Made by a program: the position numbers and the translations under genes. A stretch of DNA of 64,000 nt from JACVRW01 sp963734025 (GTDB taxonomy: Bacteria > Actinomycetota > Thermoleophilia > Solirubrobacterales > Thermoleophilaceae). Of the stretch, positions 42,039-51,379 are shown piece after piece (position 1 is the stretch's first letter; each line of letters starts with the position of its first letter). The notes below the pieces were generated by a model. That model was not told where the DNA came from. It did no database searches and saw nothing but the letters and a program-made list of their open reading frames with translations. Where the stretch lies: assembly GCA_963734025.1 (NCBI GenBank), contig CAVTFR010000011.1:310001-374000 (forward strand). The letters run 5' to 3'.

Positions 42039-42045
42039 TGAATTC

Positions 42046-42354
42046 ATGATCACGCGAGTGTGGCGGGGGTGGACGGCGCTGGAGAACGCCGACGCCTATG
42101 CCGACTTTCTGCTCGGCTCCCTGTTCCCGTCCATGGGCGAGATCGACGGGTTCCTCGGCGCCGACCTGCTGCGGCGCCGCGACGGCGAGGAGGTCGCGTT
42201 CGTGACCCTGACCCGCTTCAGCTCGCTCGAGGCGATTCGGGCGTTCGCGGGCGACGACTACGAGGTTCCGGTGCTCGAGCCCGAGGCGCTCGCCCTGCTG
42301 TCGCGCTACGACCGGCGCGCCGCCCACTTCGAGACGACGCGCTTCTCCTCGTGA
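42046..42354 (+). CDS. Antibiotic biosynthesis monooxygenase (ABM)-domain protein
   Basis: A 102-aa dimeric alpha+beta-barrel protein: MITRVWRGWTALENADAYAD, then EVAFVTLTRFSSLEAIRAFA and AHFETTRF. ABM proteins oxidise quinone precursors or degrade haem, but many family members have no known activity. The stop overlaps the LysR start (GTGA). Confidence 0.82.
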   Translation: MITRVWRGWTALENADAYADFLLGSLFPSMGEIDGFLGADLLRRRDGEEVAFVTLTRFSSLEAIRAFAGDDYEVPVLEPEALALLSRYDRRAAHFETTRFSS

Positions 42355-43346
42355 GCGGCGCGACCCTCGACCTCCGGCGCCTCCGCCTCCTGCACGAGCT
42401 GAACGCGCGCGGCACGATCGCGGCGGTCGCCGACGCGCTGCAGTTCACACCCTCGGCCGTCTCGCAGCAGCTCGCGGTGCTGGAGCGCGAGGCGGGCGTT
42501 CCCCTCCTCGAGCCGAGCGGGCGAAGCGTCCGGCTGACCGACGCCGCCCTCGTGCTCGCCGGCCACGCCGGCGCGCTGCTCGCGCGCGCCGATCTCGCCC
42601 AGGCCGAGCTCGCCGCCGCAGCGGGGCGCGTCGCCGGAAGGGGCCGGATCGCGACATTTCAGTCGACCGCCCTGAAGCTCGCTGTGCCGGCGATCCAGGC
42701 GCTTGCCAGGGAGGCGCCCGCGCTGCGCTGCGAGCTCGTCGAGGCGGAGCCCGAGGAGTCGCTGCCCGCTCTGGCGCTCGGCGACGTCGATCTCGTTCTG
42801 GCCGACGAATGGCAGCACCAGCCGCTCTCGCGCCCGGCGGGCGTCACCCGCGAGGACCTGCACCTCGACCCCGTCCGGCTCGTGCTGCCCGAGCGGCATC
42901 CGGCTGCGCGCCTTCGGCGCCGCTCCGTGCCGCTCGCCGAGCTCGCCGACCAGCCCTGGACAGCCGGCCACCCCGGCACGGGCTGGGAGGAGATCGTGAT
43001 CCGGACGTGTCGCGAGCTCGGGGGCTTCGACCCGGACCTGCGCCACCGCACGAACGACAGCGTCACGAGCCTCGCCCTCGTTGCCGCCGGGCGCGCCGTC
43101 ACGTTGCTGCCCGAGCTGGTCGGCATCGAGACACACCCGGGCGTAGCCGTGCGCGACCTGGCGGAGCGCTCCCTGCACCGGACGATCTTCATGGCCACCC
43201 GGGCGGCCGACGCGGAGCGGCCCTCGGTCAAGGCACTGCGGGCGGCGGTCAGAGCCGCCGCCGCGGAGCTGGGCTGGCCGCTCACGCCTTCGCCTCCGCC
43301 GCGGGCGCCGGGTGCTTCGCGAAGTACTCCTCGCCCTCGACGCTGA
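42351..43346 (+). CDS. LysR-family transcriptional regulator
   Basis: A 331-aa LysR protein. The N-terminal HTH (about 8-66) is DLRRLRLLHELNARGTIAAV with LQFTPSAVSQQLAVLEREAG; the substrate domain (about 95-295) follows. GTG 42351 overlaps the ABM stop, so ABM and regulator share a transcript. The Pro/Arg-rich tail overlaps the convergent MMPL gene by 65 bases. Likely targets are the ABM gene and the divergent EamA/SDR pair. Confidence 0.92.
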   Translation: MSGATLDLRRLRLLHELNARGTIAAVADALQFTPSAVSQQLAVLEREAGVPLLEPSGRSVRLTDAALVLAGHAGALLARADLAQAELAAAAGRVAGRGRIATFQSTALKLAVPAIQALAREAPALRCELVEAEPEESLPALALGDVDLVLADEWQHQPLSRPAGVTREDLHLDPVRLVLPERHPAARLRRRSVPLAELADQPWTAGHPGTGWEEIVIRTCRELGGFDPDLRHRTNDSVTSLALVAAGRAVTLLPELVGIETHPGVAVRDLAERSLHRTIFMATRAADAERPSVKALRAAVRAAAAELGWPLTPSPPPRAPGASRSTPRPRR

Positions 43347-45663
43347 TCCGCGGCAGGCGGCGGCCGAGCCAGCTCGGCATCCACCAGCTCGCCTTGCCGA
43401 GCAGCGTCATCACCGCCGGGACGAGCAGGCAGCGGACGATCGTCGCGTCGATCGCTATCGCCACCGCCAGCCCCACGCCGAACTGCTTGACCACCGGATC
43501 CCCGTTGAGCGCGAAGCTCGTGAAGACACAGACCATGATCAGCGCCGCCGACGTGATCACGCGACCGGTGTTCGCGAGCCCCTCGATCACGGCTCGCGTC
43601 GGGCGCTTGGACTCGGTGTAGTGCTCCTTGATCTGCGTCAGCAGGAAGACCTCGTAGTCCATCGAGAGGCCGAACAGGATCGCGAACATGAGCAGCGGCA
43701 CGAAGCTGACGATCGGGATCGGGCCGTCGAGCCCGATCAGCGACGCCCCGTGCCCCTCCTGGAAGACGAACGTCACGATGCCGTATGCGGCGGCCACGGA
43801 GAGCAGGTTCATGATCGCTGCCTTCGCGGGCACGACGAGCGACCGGAAGGCCAGCATCAGCACCACGAAGCTGAGCCCGACGACGATCAGGATCATCGCC
43901 GGCAGCTTGTCGCTGATGCGGCTGGCGAGGTCGATGTAGCCCGCGGTCTGGCCGCCCACCCAGGCAGTCACATCGCTGCCCTTGGTGGCCTGCGGAATCG
44001 TCTCGTCGCGCAGCTGGTTGACGAGGTCCTCGGTCCGGGCGTCGGACGGCGCCGACTTCGAGATCACGGTGTAGACCGCTGCGTTGCCGCGCTTGTCGAG
44101 CGCCGGCGGCGAGACCGATTTCACGTCCGGCGTCTTCGCGATCTGATCCGAGAGTTTCGTCAGGCGCGGGTCCGTGGCCGGGTTCTCCGCCTTCTTCTTC
44201 TCCTGAGCGAGCTTGTCCGACTGCGACTGGGTCTGCTGCTTCGCCTCCGCCTGCGCCTGCTGCTGGGTCGCGCCCTGCATCAGGGCCGACTGCTCGATTT
44301 GCTGTTGCTGCTGGTCGAGCTGCTTCTGCTTCTTGTCGATCTCGTTGAGGTTCTTCTGGTCGGGCTTCGCGGGCGAGCCGAGCTCCGCAGCCACGAGCAG
44401 CGGGCCGTTCGCGCCGGCACCGAAGCCCTTCGAGAGTCCGTCGTAGGCCTGACGCGCGGTCGTCGACTCCGGCATCGCACCGGTGTCCGACTGCCCCAGG
44501 TGCAGGTTCAGGAGCGGCAGCGCGAGCACGACCAGCACGGCGGTTGCCGCGACCAGGGAGATCCACGGCCGGCGCGCCACGCCACGCGCCCAGCGCGCCC
44601 AGCCGTGCGGCTGATGATCGTCGGGATGGGTCCGCCCGAGCTTGACGCGCAGCGAGTGGATTCGCGGCCCCAGGGCGCCGAGCAGCGCCGGCAGCAGCGT
44701 CGTCGCGCCGATCACCGCGACAACCACGGCGACGGCGGCCGAGTAGCCGAGCTTCGTCACGAGCGGGATGCCCGCGAACAGGAGCGATGCCAGCGCGATC
44801 ACGACGGTCGTGCCGGCGAACAGCACCGCGCCGCCCGCGGTCGCCGTCGCGCGCGCGATCGACTCCTCCATCTCCATGCCGTCGCGCAGCTGCAGCTTGT
44901 GGCGAGTGACTATGAAGAGCGCGTAGTCGATCCCGACGCCCAGGCCGATCATGGTGGCGAGCGTCGGCGCGACGGTCGGCACGTCGGTGAAGAGCCCGAG
45001 GATGCTGATCAGCGCCAGGGCGCTGACGAGCCCGAGGATCGCCGTCACGATCGGCAGCGCCATCGCCGTGGCCGTTCCGAACGCGAACAGCAGGATCACG
45101 ACGGCCGCGCCGAGCCCGATCGCCTCGCTGATGTGGGTGTCCGGCTTCGAGAGCTGCTGCCCCACGTAGCCGCCGATCGACACGTCGATACCGGCCTTCT
45201 CGGCCGGCTTGCCCGCGTCCAGCACGGCCTGAGCCTCGTCCTCGGTCAGGTCGCTCTGGCTGACGTCGAGCCTGACCGGGATGTAGGCGATCGTCTTGTC
45301 CTTCGACAGGAACTCCGATCCCTTGTCGGAGAGCGGGTTGACCGCCCCGATCACGTGCGGCGTGCCCTTGACCTTCTTGACCGTGTCGTCGACGGCCTGC
45401 TTGTTCTGCTTGTCGGTGAGCTTCCCGTGCTTCGTCTGGAGCACGAGCGGGTTGCTGCCGTACGCCTGGTCGGGCAACTTCGACTCGAGGACGTCCGTCG
45501 CCTTGGTCGAGTCCGTGCCCGGCAGGGTGAGGTCGTCGCTCGTGCGGTCCCCCACGGCTCGCCCGGCAAGCGCGAGCCCGACGGCGACAACGATCCAGGC
45601 GGCGATGACGAGCCTGTGGTGGCGTGAGCAGAAGCGGCCGACGTGGTAGAGCGGGCCAGTCAT
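43282..45663 (-). CDS. MMPL-family (RND) transporter
   Basis: A 793-aa RND-type exporter of the MMPL family with two repeats, each of one helix, a large outside loop and five more helices. Blocks include LATMIGLGVGIDYALFIVTR (about 225-245) and its counterpart FAILFGLSMDYEVFLLTQIK. The second outside loop carries a Gln/Lys-rich coiled coil (about 420-490, KKQKQLDQQQQQIEQSA then QQQAQAEAKQQTQSQSDKLA). MMPL proteins move lipids or drugs. Start ATG 45663. The gap to the LAL regulator (45664-45837) holds its promoter, with no clear operator. Confidence 0.93.
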   Translation of the reverse strand: MTGPLYHVGRFCSRHHRLVIAAWIVVAVGLALAGRAVGDRTSDDLTLPGTDSTKATDVLESKLPDQAYGSNPLVLQTKHGKLTDKQNKQAVDDTVKKVKGTPHVIGAVNPLSDKGSEFLSKDKTIAYIPVRLDVSQSDLTEDEAQAVLDAGKPAEKAGIDVSIGGYVGQQLSKPDTHISEAIGLGAAVVILLFAFGTATAMALPIVTAILGLVSALALISILGLFTDVPTVAPTLATMIGLGVGIDYALFIVTRHKLQLRDGMEMEESIARATATAGGAVLFAGTTVVIALASLLFAGIPLVTKLGYSAAVAVVVAVIGATTLLPALLGALGPRIHSLRVKLGRTHPDDHQPHGWARWARGVARRPWISLVAATAVLVVLALPLLNLHLGQSDTGAMPESTTARQAYDGLSKGFGAGANGPLLVAAELGSPAKPDQKNLNEIDKKQKQLDQQQQQIEQSALMQGATQQQAQAEAKQQTQSQSDKLAQEKKKAENPATDPRLTKLSDQIAKTPDVKSVSPPALDKRGNAAVYTVISKSAPSDARTEDLVNQLRDETIPQATKGSDVTAWVGGQTAGYIDLASRISDKLPAMILIVVGLSFVVLMLAFRSLVVPAKAAIMNLLSVAAAYGIVTFVFQEGHGASLIGLDGPIPIVSFVPLLMFAILFGLSMDYEVFLLTQIKEHYTESKRPTRAVIEGLANTGRVITSAALIMVCVFTSFALNGDPVVKQFGVGLAVAIAIDATIVRCLLVPAVMTLLGKASWWMPSWLGRRLPRISVEGEEYFAKHPAPAAEAKA

Positions 45664-45837
45664 GGGGGGCGTCCTTCCCTCGAGTGCGGAAGACAGCCTG
45701 CAGGCGGAGCGAGACCCTGACAATGGGAAGGTCCCCAGGGTTTCCCCCAGCCTTTCGGGGATCAGGGGGCCGGGAGACCGACCGCCACGACCCCGTCGGC
45801 GGGCAACCGTGCGAGACGTGAGCTCAGGTCGACCGGG

Positions 45838-48690
45838 CTAGCCCGCATCCAGTGCCGACGCCAGCTGGAAGCGCGAGCGAATCCCGAGCTTGCGGTACGC
45901 GCTCGTCAGGTGGAGCTCCACGGTCTTCTCCGTCACGAACAACTGCTGCGCGATCGCACGGTTGGTGCGATCGCCGGCGGCGAGCTCGCACACGCGCCGC
46001 TCGGCCGGCGTGAGCGCTTCGACGCCCGTCAGCTGGAGCCTAGGCGCGCGCCCGCCGCCCGCGCCGAGCTCGCCGCGGACACGCTCGGCGAGCCCCGAGG
46101 CCCCGCACGCACGCGCCAGCTCGAGGGCGCGGCGCAGCGCCTCACGGCCCTCGCGGCGCCGGCGGCGCCGCACGAGCTCGCCGCCGAGGTCGGCCAGCGC
46201 ATGGGCGGCCTCGAGCCGGGCGGACGAGCGCTCCGCCACCGTCACCGCCTCCTCGAGCAGCTCGAGACCCTCTTCGCCCCCGAGCGCGCGTCCGCCGCTT
46301 CGCAGCGCCCGGGAGAGCTCACGGGGGGCGCCGAACTCGCGGGCGACTGAGATCTCCTCGCGCGCGAGCGCCCGCGCCCGATCCAGCTCGCCAAGCTGCA
46401 GCAGTGCAGCCACGGCGTGCGGGCGCCACGAGGTCAGCCCGGGCGAGCGGTACGCCTCGAGCAGCTCGGCACAGCGATCGAGATCGGCGAGGCCGGCCTG
46501 CGGATCGCCGCTCGCGGTTCGCACCCGGCCCCGGCTCACGAGGTAGCGGTCGACGAACAGGCGCTCGCGCTCGAGCAGCTCCGGCTGCCGGCTCGCCAGC
46601 TCATTCGCGCGCCCGAGGTCGCCGCGCTCCAGCGCGACCTCCATCGCCACGGCCACCACCTCGGGCAGCAGCAAGTGGCCGTCGGGGACGAGCTCGAGTG
46701 CGAGCTGGACGTCCAGATCGGCGTCGGCGAGCGCGCCGCGGCCGATCCCGACCTGAGCCCGCTCCGTGTGGAGCGCCGCCACCTGCGCCCGCAGGCCCAG
46801 CGCGCGTGTCGTCTCGAGGGCCGCATCGATGAACGGGGCCACCGCGTCGTGGCGCTCCGTCCTGATCAGCATGTCGATCGCCATGTAGAACGCGAACGGG
46901 TCCGCCGGCGGCCGGGTCCGCAAGATGTCGAGCACGTCGTCGGCGATCTCGTCCGCGGGAGCTCCGCCGGCGAGCCGCTCCCCGAGCGCATGAACCCGGG
47001 CAATCGGCTCCAAGCGATCGTTGCCGGCGGACTGACGGAGGAACTCGCCGAGCCGTTCAGGGGCGAGCCGCCGCAGCGAGAACTCCAGACGGGTGAGCGT
47101 CACGGCCGCGGCCTCGAGCTCGAGCGCTGTTTCGCCGTCGACCTTGTCGCGCTGGTCGAGCAGTGCTTCGAGCGCTCTCTCCGCGGCTTCGGCCCGGCCG
47201 AACGTGATGGCCGCGCGGCTCAGCCAAATCGCCGCGTGTGCATGCTCGGTGGGATCGGCGGGCGCCTCGAGCGCCGCCAGCAGGTGCTCCTCCGCGGCCC
47301 GGTAGTCGAAGCGCATTGTTTCCCAGCGGCCGAGGTCGGTGAGCACGGCCGCCCGTTCGCCCTCGGCGGGCGGCTCCTCGAGGGCGCGCCGGAGGTAGGC
47401 GATCGCTGCGGCCGGCGCGCCGCGCTCGGCGGCGCTCGCCGCCGCATCGCGCAGCGTCGTCACCGCCGCGGGATCGCCCGCGGGGTCGCTCCTCAGCAGG
47501 TGGGTGGCGATCTGCTCCGCGGGCGCACCGGAGCCGGCCAACAGGCGCGCGGCTGCCGCGTGGCGTGCGGCGCGCTCGCCCGGGAGGAGGTCCTCGTATA
47601 TCGCCGCCTCGACGATCGGATGCACGAACGCGAGCTCGCGCTCCGCGGCGAGCACGTCGGCGCGTACGAGCAGGTCGGCCACGCCCCGCGCCTCGTCGGA
47701 ACCCAGGCCGGCGGCGCGCGCCGCGAGCGGCAGGTCGCTGGTGCCGCCCAGGATCGCGACGGTGCGCGCCAGCTCGGTGGCAGGCGCGCCGAGCCGCTCG
47801 AGCCGCTGCAGCACGAAGCGCCCGACCGCGGGTGGACCCACCGTCTCGACAGCGGCGGCCCCGTCGCGGCTCGGCTCGACCTCCGCGGCGTCGAGGGCAG
47901 CGGCGAGCTCGCGCAGGAACAGCGGATTGCCGCCGGTCGCCTCATGGCAGGCTGCGCTGAACGTCCCGTCGACCTCGGTGCCGAGCCGGCTGCGCAGCAG
48001 CTGCGCCACCGCCGGCTCGGAGAGCGCCTGCGGGCGCAGGATCTCGGCGGTCGGGTCGCCGGCGAGCTCGCGCCAGAGCTCCTCGCCGCCGGGGTCGGAG
48101 GGACGCGCCGCGGCAAGCAGCAGCACGGGCAGGCCCTCGAGCCGGCGCGAGAGGTAGCCGAGGAATTGCATGGACGCGGGGTCGGCCCAGTGTGCGTCGT
48201 CCACAGCCAGCACCAGCGGTCCGCGGTCGGCCAGGTTGACGGTCAGCCAATACAACCCGTGGAGAGCGCCGAAGGCGGTATCGGTGCCCTGCGCGACGAC
48301 CTCTGGGCCGGTTTCGCCCACGAGCCGCCCGGACAGCCCGGCCGCCCCCGCCAGCAGGGCGCGGCGCTCCCCTTCGCTCGCCAGGTCGACGGTCTGCTCG
48401 AAGAGCTGGCGCGCGATCCCGAACGCGAAGTCGCGCTCGCGCGCAGCGCCGCGGGCTTCGAGCACGCGCAGGCCCGCTTCGCGCGCCAGCGCCCTGCCGC
48501 TTGCCATCAGGCGGCTCTTGCCGACGCCCGCCGGTCCCTCGATGAGCACACAGCCGCCCGCGCCCTCATGCGCTCGCTCGACGGCGCGGCGAAGCGCGTC
48601 GAGCTCAGGCTCGCGCTCGAGCAGATGGGGTATCGAGGTGGTCTGGCTCCGCATGGGTCGGGCAAAGCCTGCGACCCCATTGTCCGGCAT
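45838..48690 (-). CDS. LAL-type LuxR transcriptional regulator 2
   Basis: A 950-aa LAL protein, a paralogue of the one at 21347-24139. Walker A is EGPAGVGKS (51-59) and Walker B LVLAVDDAHWADP. A long TPR-like middle and a LuxR HTH (LTPAERRVCELAAGDRTNRA, then VTEKTVELHLTSAYRKLGI) follow. The start could be ATG 48690 or an ATG at 48654, which would begin just before SIPHLLEREPELD. It ends 175 bases from the MMPL gene on the same strand, so MMPL may be its target. The inducer is unknown. Confidence 0.93.
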   Translation of the reverse strand: MPDNGVAGFARPMRSQTTSIPHLLEREPELDALRRAVERAHEGAGGCVLIEGPAGVGKSRLMASGRALAREAGLRVLEARGAARERDFAFGIARQLFEQTVDLASEGERRALLAGAAGLSGRLVGETGPEVVAQGTDTAFGALHGLYWLTVNLADRGPLVLAVDDAHWADPASMQFLGYLSRRLEGLPVLLLAAARPSDPGGEELWRELAGDPTAEILRPQALSEPAVAQLLRSRLGTEVDGTFSAACHEATGGNPLFLRELAAALDAAEVEPSRDGAAAVETVGPPAVGRFVLQRLERLGAPATELARTVAILGGTSDLPLAARAAGLGSDEARGVADLLVRADVLAAERELAFVHPIVEAAIYEDLLPGERAARHAAAARLLAGSGAPAEQIATHLLRSDPAGDPAAVTTLRDAAASAAERGAPAAAIAYLRRALEEPPAEGERAAVLTDLGRWETMRFDYRAAEEHLLAALEAPADPTEHAHAAIWLSRAAITFGRAEAAERALEALLDQRDKVDGETALELEAAAVTLTRLEFSLRRLAPERLGEFLRQSAGNDRLEPIARVHALGERLAGGAPADEIADDVLDILRTRPPADPFAFYMAIDMLIRTERHDAVAPFIDAALETTRALGLRAQVAALHTERAQVGIGRGALADADLDVQLALELVPDGHLLLPEVVAVAMEVALERGDLGRANELASRQPELLERERLFVDRYLVSRGRVRTASGDPQAGLADLDRCAELLEAYRSPGLTSWRPHAVAALLQLGELDRARALAREEISVAREFGAPRELSRALRSGGRALGGEEGLELLEEAVTVAERSSARLEAAHALADLGGELVRRRRRREGREALRRALELARACGASGLAERVRGELGAGGGRAPRLQLTGVEALTPAERRVCELAAGDRTNRAIAQQLFVTEKTVELHLTSAYRKLGIRSRFQLASALDAG

Positions 48691-48729
48691 CGACGCCGCC
48701 GCGGGCGGGCGCTTGCTTAGCTAACCGAA

Positions 48730-50241
48730 ATGACCCTGCTCGCCGACGTCGTGGCCACATCGCGGGACGTGGCCGCGACGAGCTCTCGCTCCGAGAAGAT
48801 CGCGACCCTGGCGGACCTGCTGCGGCGGCTCGAACCGGACGAGGTGGCCCCGGCTGTCGGTTTCCTGACGGGCGTGCCTCGCCAGGGCCGGGTGGGAGTC
48901 GGCTACGCGACGATCTACGGGATCGAGCGCGCCCCCGCGCAGGAGCCGACGATCACGATCGAAGACCTGGATCGGGCGATCGCCGCCGTTCAGGGCATGA
49001 CGGGCTCCGGCTCGGCCGTGCGGCGCGGGGAATATCTCGCCGACCTGCTCGGCCGCGCGTCGGAGCCGGAGGCGGATTTCATCAAGCGGCTCTTCACCGG
49101 CGAGCTCCGCCAGGGCGCCCTCGCCGGGCTCATGATCGACGCGGTCGCGAAGGCGGCCGGCGTCCCGGGGCCGCTGGCGCGCCGCGCGCTGATGCTCTCG
49201 GGTGATCTCACGGCGACCGCCGGGCTCGCGCTCACGCGCGGTGAGGAGGGCCTGAGCGAGGTCGGCTTCGAGATCTTCCGGCCGATCTTCCCGATGCTCG
49301 CCTCCACCGCCGGCAGCGTCGCCGAGGCCGTGGAGAGCTTCGAGCGCTCGTCGGTCGAGTGGAAGCTCGACGGGATCCGGATCCAGATCCACCGTCGCGG
49401 CGACGAGGTCCGCATCTACACGCGCAACCTCAACGACACGACCGCCGCGCTGCCGGGAATCGTCGACGCGGTGCGCCGGCTCGAGCTGAGCCAGGCGGTG
49501 TTCGACGGTGAGGCGCTCTGGATGCTCGAGCAGGGGCCGGCCGCCTTCCAGGACACCGTGTCCCAGATCGATGCCGGCGCGCCGCCCGAGGGGATCGTCA
49601 CCTTCCTCTTCGACATCCTCCACCTCGACGGCGAGGACCTGCTCGACACGCCGCTCGAGGAACGCGCTGCGCGGCTCGAGCGGATAGCCCCGCAGCTCAG
49701 GATCCCGAGCGTCGTGACCTCGGATGCGGACGAGGCCCAGCGCGTCCTCGACGACGCGCTGAGCGCGGGTCACGAGGGCGTCGTCGTGAAGGACGCGGCG
49801 TCGCTCTACAGCGCGGGCCGGCGCGGCAAGGCCTGGCGCAAGGTCAAGCCGGTGCGGACCTACGATCTTGTCGTGCTCGGCGCGGAGTGGGGCCACGGGC
49901 GCCGGCAGGGCTGGCTCTCGAACCTGCACCTCGGCGCCCGCGATGCGCAGACGGGCGGGTTCCTCATGGTCGGCAAGTGCTTCAAGGGGCTGACGGACGA
50001 GCTGCTCGAGTGGCAGACGAAGGAGCTGCTCGCGCGCGAGACCGAGCGCCGCGGGATCGCGGTGCTGGTACGGCCCGAGCTCGTGGTCGAGATCGCGCTC
50101 GACGGCGTCCAGACCTCGACGCGCTATCCGGGCGGGGTGGCGCTCCGCTTCGCCAGGGTCAAGCGCTACCGGCCCGACAAGAGCGCCGCCGAGGCGGACA
50201 CGATCGACGACCTGCGCGCGCTGCTGGGCTCGGCGGCGTGA
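48730..50241 (+). CDS. lig: ATP-dependent DNA ligase
   Basis: A 503-aa ATP-dependent ligase of the actinobacterial LigB type. The N-terminal helical DNA-binding domain spans 1-~200, and the adenylation motif I is KLDGIR with the nucleophile Lys212. Motif III is in LFDILHLDGED; HEGVVVKD and AWRKVKPVRTYDLVVL are motifs IV and V. The OB-fold closes with GGVALRFARVKRYRPDKS. It works in DNA repair beside the NAD-dependent main ligase. It has no LexA box that I can see. It ends 4 bases from the convergent VOC gene. Confidence 0.95.
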   Translation: MTLLADVVATSRDVAATSSRSEKIATLADLLRRLEPDEVAPAVGFLTGVPRQGRVGVGYATIYGIERAPAQEPTITIEDLDRAIAAVQGMTGSGSAVRRGEYLADLLGRASEPEADFIKRLFTGELRQGALAGLMIDAVAKAAGVPGPLARRALMLSGDLTATAGLALTRGEEGLSEVGFEIFRPIFPMLASTAGSVAEAVESFERSSVEWKLDGIRIQIHRRGDEVRIYTRNLNDTTAALPGIVDAVRRLELSQAVFDGEALWMLEQGPAAFQDTVSQIDAGAPPEGIVTFLFDILHLDGEDLLDTPLEERAARLERIAPQLRIPSVVTSDADEAQRVLDDALSAGHEGVVVKDAASLYSAGRRGKAWRKVKPVRTYDLVVLGAEWGHGRRQGWLSNLHLGARDAQTGGFLMVGKCFKGLTDELLEWQTKELLARETERRGIAVLVRPELVVEIALDGVQTSTRYPGGVALRFARVKRYRPDKSAAEADTIDDLRALLGSAA

Positions 50242-50245
50242 GCGC

Positions 50246-50632
50246 TCAGTGCTCGCCCTCGACCGCGAACGTGTTGCCGTCGGGGTCCTTGAACCAGGCG
50301 ACCCTGCCGCCGCCGGCCCGCGGCGAGATCCCCCTGGCGTCGGTCTCGATGCCCTCGTAGCGCTCGAAGCTGACGCCGCGCGAGCCGAGCTCGTCGACGA
50401 TTCGGCCGACGTCGTCCACGTACCAGGTCGCGAGCGTCGCGCTCGACTCGCCGGCGCGCTCCGGCTGCGGATAGACGTGCAGCGCGGCGCCGCCGCCGGA
50501 CCGATACACCCGGCTGCCGTCGCCGCCCGTGCGCTCAGGCGTCAGCCCGAGCCGGCCCTCGTAGAACTCCTGGGCGCGCAACATGTCCGACACGGCGACC
50601 GACGCGCTCAACCTGTAGCCACTCAGTCCCAT
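50246..50632 (-). CDS. VOC-family protein 3
   Basis: A 128-aa VOC protein: LSASVAVSDMLRAQEFYEGR, then ALHVYPQPER, ATWYVDDVGRIVDELGSRGV and AWFKDPDGNTFAVEGEH. The His of ALHVYP and Glu of the last motif are plausible metal ligands. It lies with the membrane-protein gene on the same strand. The exact reaction is unknown. Confidence 0.9.
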   Translation of the reverse strand: MGLSGYRLSASVAVSDMLRAQEFYEGRLGLTPERTGGDGSRVYRSGGGAALHVYPQPERAGESSATLATWYVDDVGRIVDELGSRGVSFERYEGIETDARGISPRAGGGRVAWFKDPDGNTFAVEGEH

Positions 50633-50641
50633 CCGGTTTCC

Positions 50642-51379
50642 TCATTTCGGGTCTCGTGAGCTGAGACCAGCCGGCGGCGGGGAACTAACCGGACCGTCGA
50701 GCGGCTCGAGGTCGGGAACCCCGCCCGACCACACGGCCTCGGGAGCCGGCGGCGGATAGGTGGGGGTGGACGCGCGATCGTCGGCGCCGGCTCGGCGCAT
50801 GTGCCGATACCAGCGGTGGTAGAAGGGGGCGAGCAGCACGGTGAGCGCGACGAGCACGGCCAGGCCGGCGAGCATCCAGAGGTGGCGCCACAACGGCTCG
50901 GCGTCGTCGTCGGCCAGCGCCGCGGCCCCCGCCAGCGCGATCGAGAGCAGCCAGCTGAGGTAGTAGTCGCGCGGGAAGCGCCAGAGCCACGGGACCTCGA
51001 ACCACCAGACGTTGCCGCGCCGGAAGCGGCGCACCGTGTAGGCCGGGTTCAGCACGAACCAGAGGTAGTCCCAGACGACCGCGACCACGAAGTAGATCGC
51101 GATCGTGCGCAGCTCGCCGGCCAGTGTCCAGTCCACCCCCATCACGTACGGGAGGTGCAGGATCAGCATCGGGATCGTGAAGGCGTAGACGTGGTAGCCG
51201 GTCAGCGGCCGTTTCCCCATCACGAGCCCGTACACCCTCCCCGTGCGGCCGCGCATCAGGTACCAGGTGGGGAGGCGCTCGGCCCAGCCGACCCCGCCCT
51301 CGATCTCGATCTCGATCCCCGCAAGGCCGAACGACCACGCGAACAGCAGGAGCGTGAGCCCGAGCTCGAAGTCGCTCAC
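50642..51379 (-). CDS. Conserved-looking polytopic membrane protein
   Basis: A 245-aa protein with about six hydrophobic segments. Motifs such as GKRPLTGYHVYAFTIPMLIL, VAVVWDYLWFVLNPAYTVRR and WRFPRDYYLSWLLSIALAGA are rich in aromatic and charged residues. The C-terminal ~50 residues are a Pro-rich cytoplasmic tail. I do not recognise the family. Its start overlaps the polysaccharide deacetylase stop (ATGA), so it is probably tied to envelope-glycan work. Confidence 0.78.
   Translation of the reverse strand: MSDFELGLTLLLFAWSFGLAGIEIEIEGGVGWAERLPTWYLMRGRTGRVYGLVMGKRPLTGYHVYAFTIPMLILHLPYVMGVDWTLAGELRTIAIYFVVAVVWDYLWFVLNPAYTVRRFRRGNVWWFEVPWLWRFPRDYYLSWLLSIALAGAAALADDDAEPLWRHLWMLAGLAVLVALTVLLAPFYHRWYRHMRRAGADDRASTPTYPPPAPEAVWSGGVPDLEPLDGPVSSPPPAGLSSRDPK

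Noticed and set aside
42659..44566. 635-codon minus-strand open frame
   Set aside because: It crosses the LysR and MMPL genes in the wrong phase and has no recognisable motifs.
43312..45627. 771-codon plus-strand open frame
   Set aside because: Antisense to the MMPL gene, with Arg/His/Leu-rich low-complexity translation. The transporter motifs are on the minus strand.
45664..45837. G/C-rich repeats before the MMPL gene as an operator
   Set aside because: Runs such as GGTCCCCAGGG suggest symmetry but no clean palindrome or direct repeat could be defined.
46417..48720. 767-codon plus-strand open frame
   Set aside because: Antisense to the second LAL regulator; composition is typical of a shadow frame.
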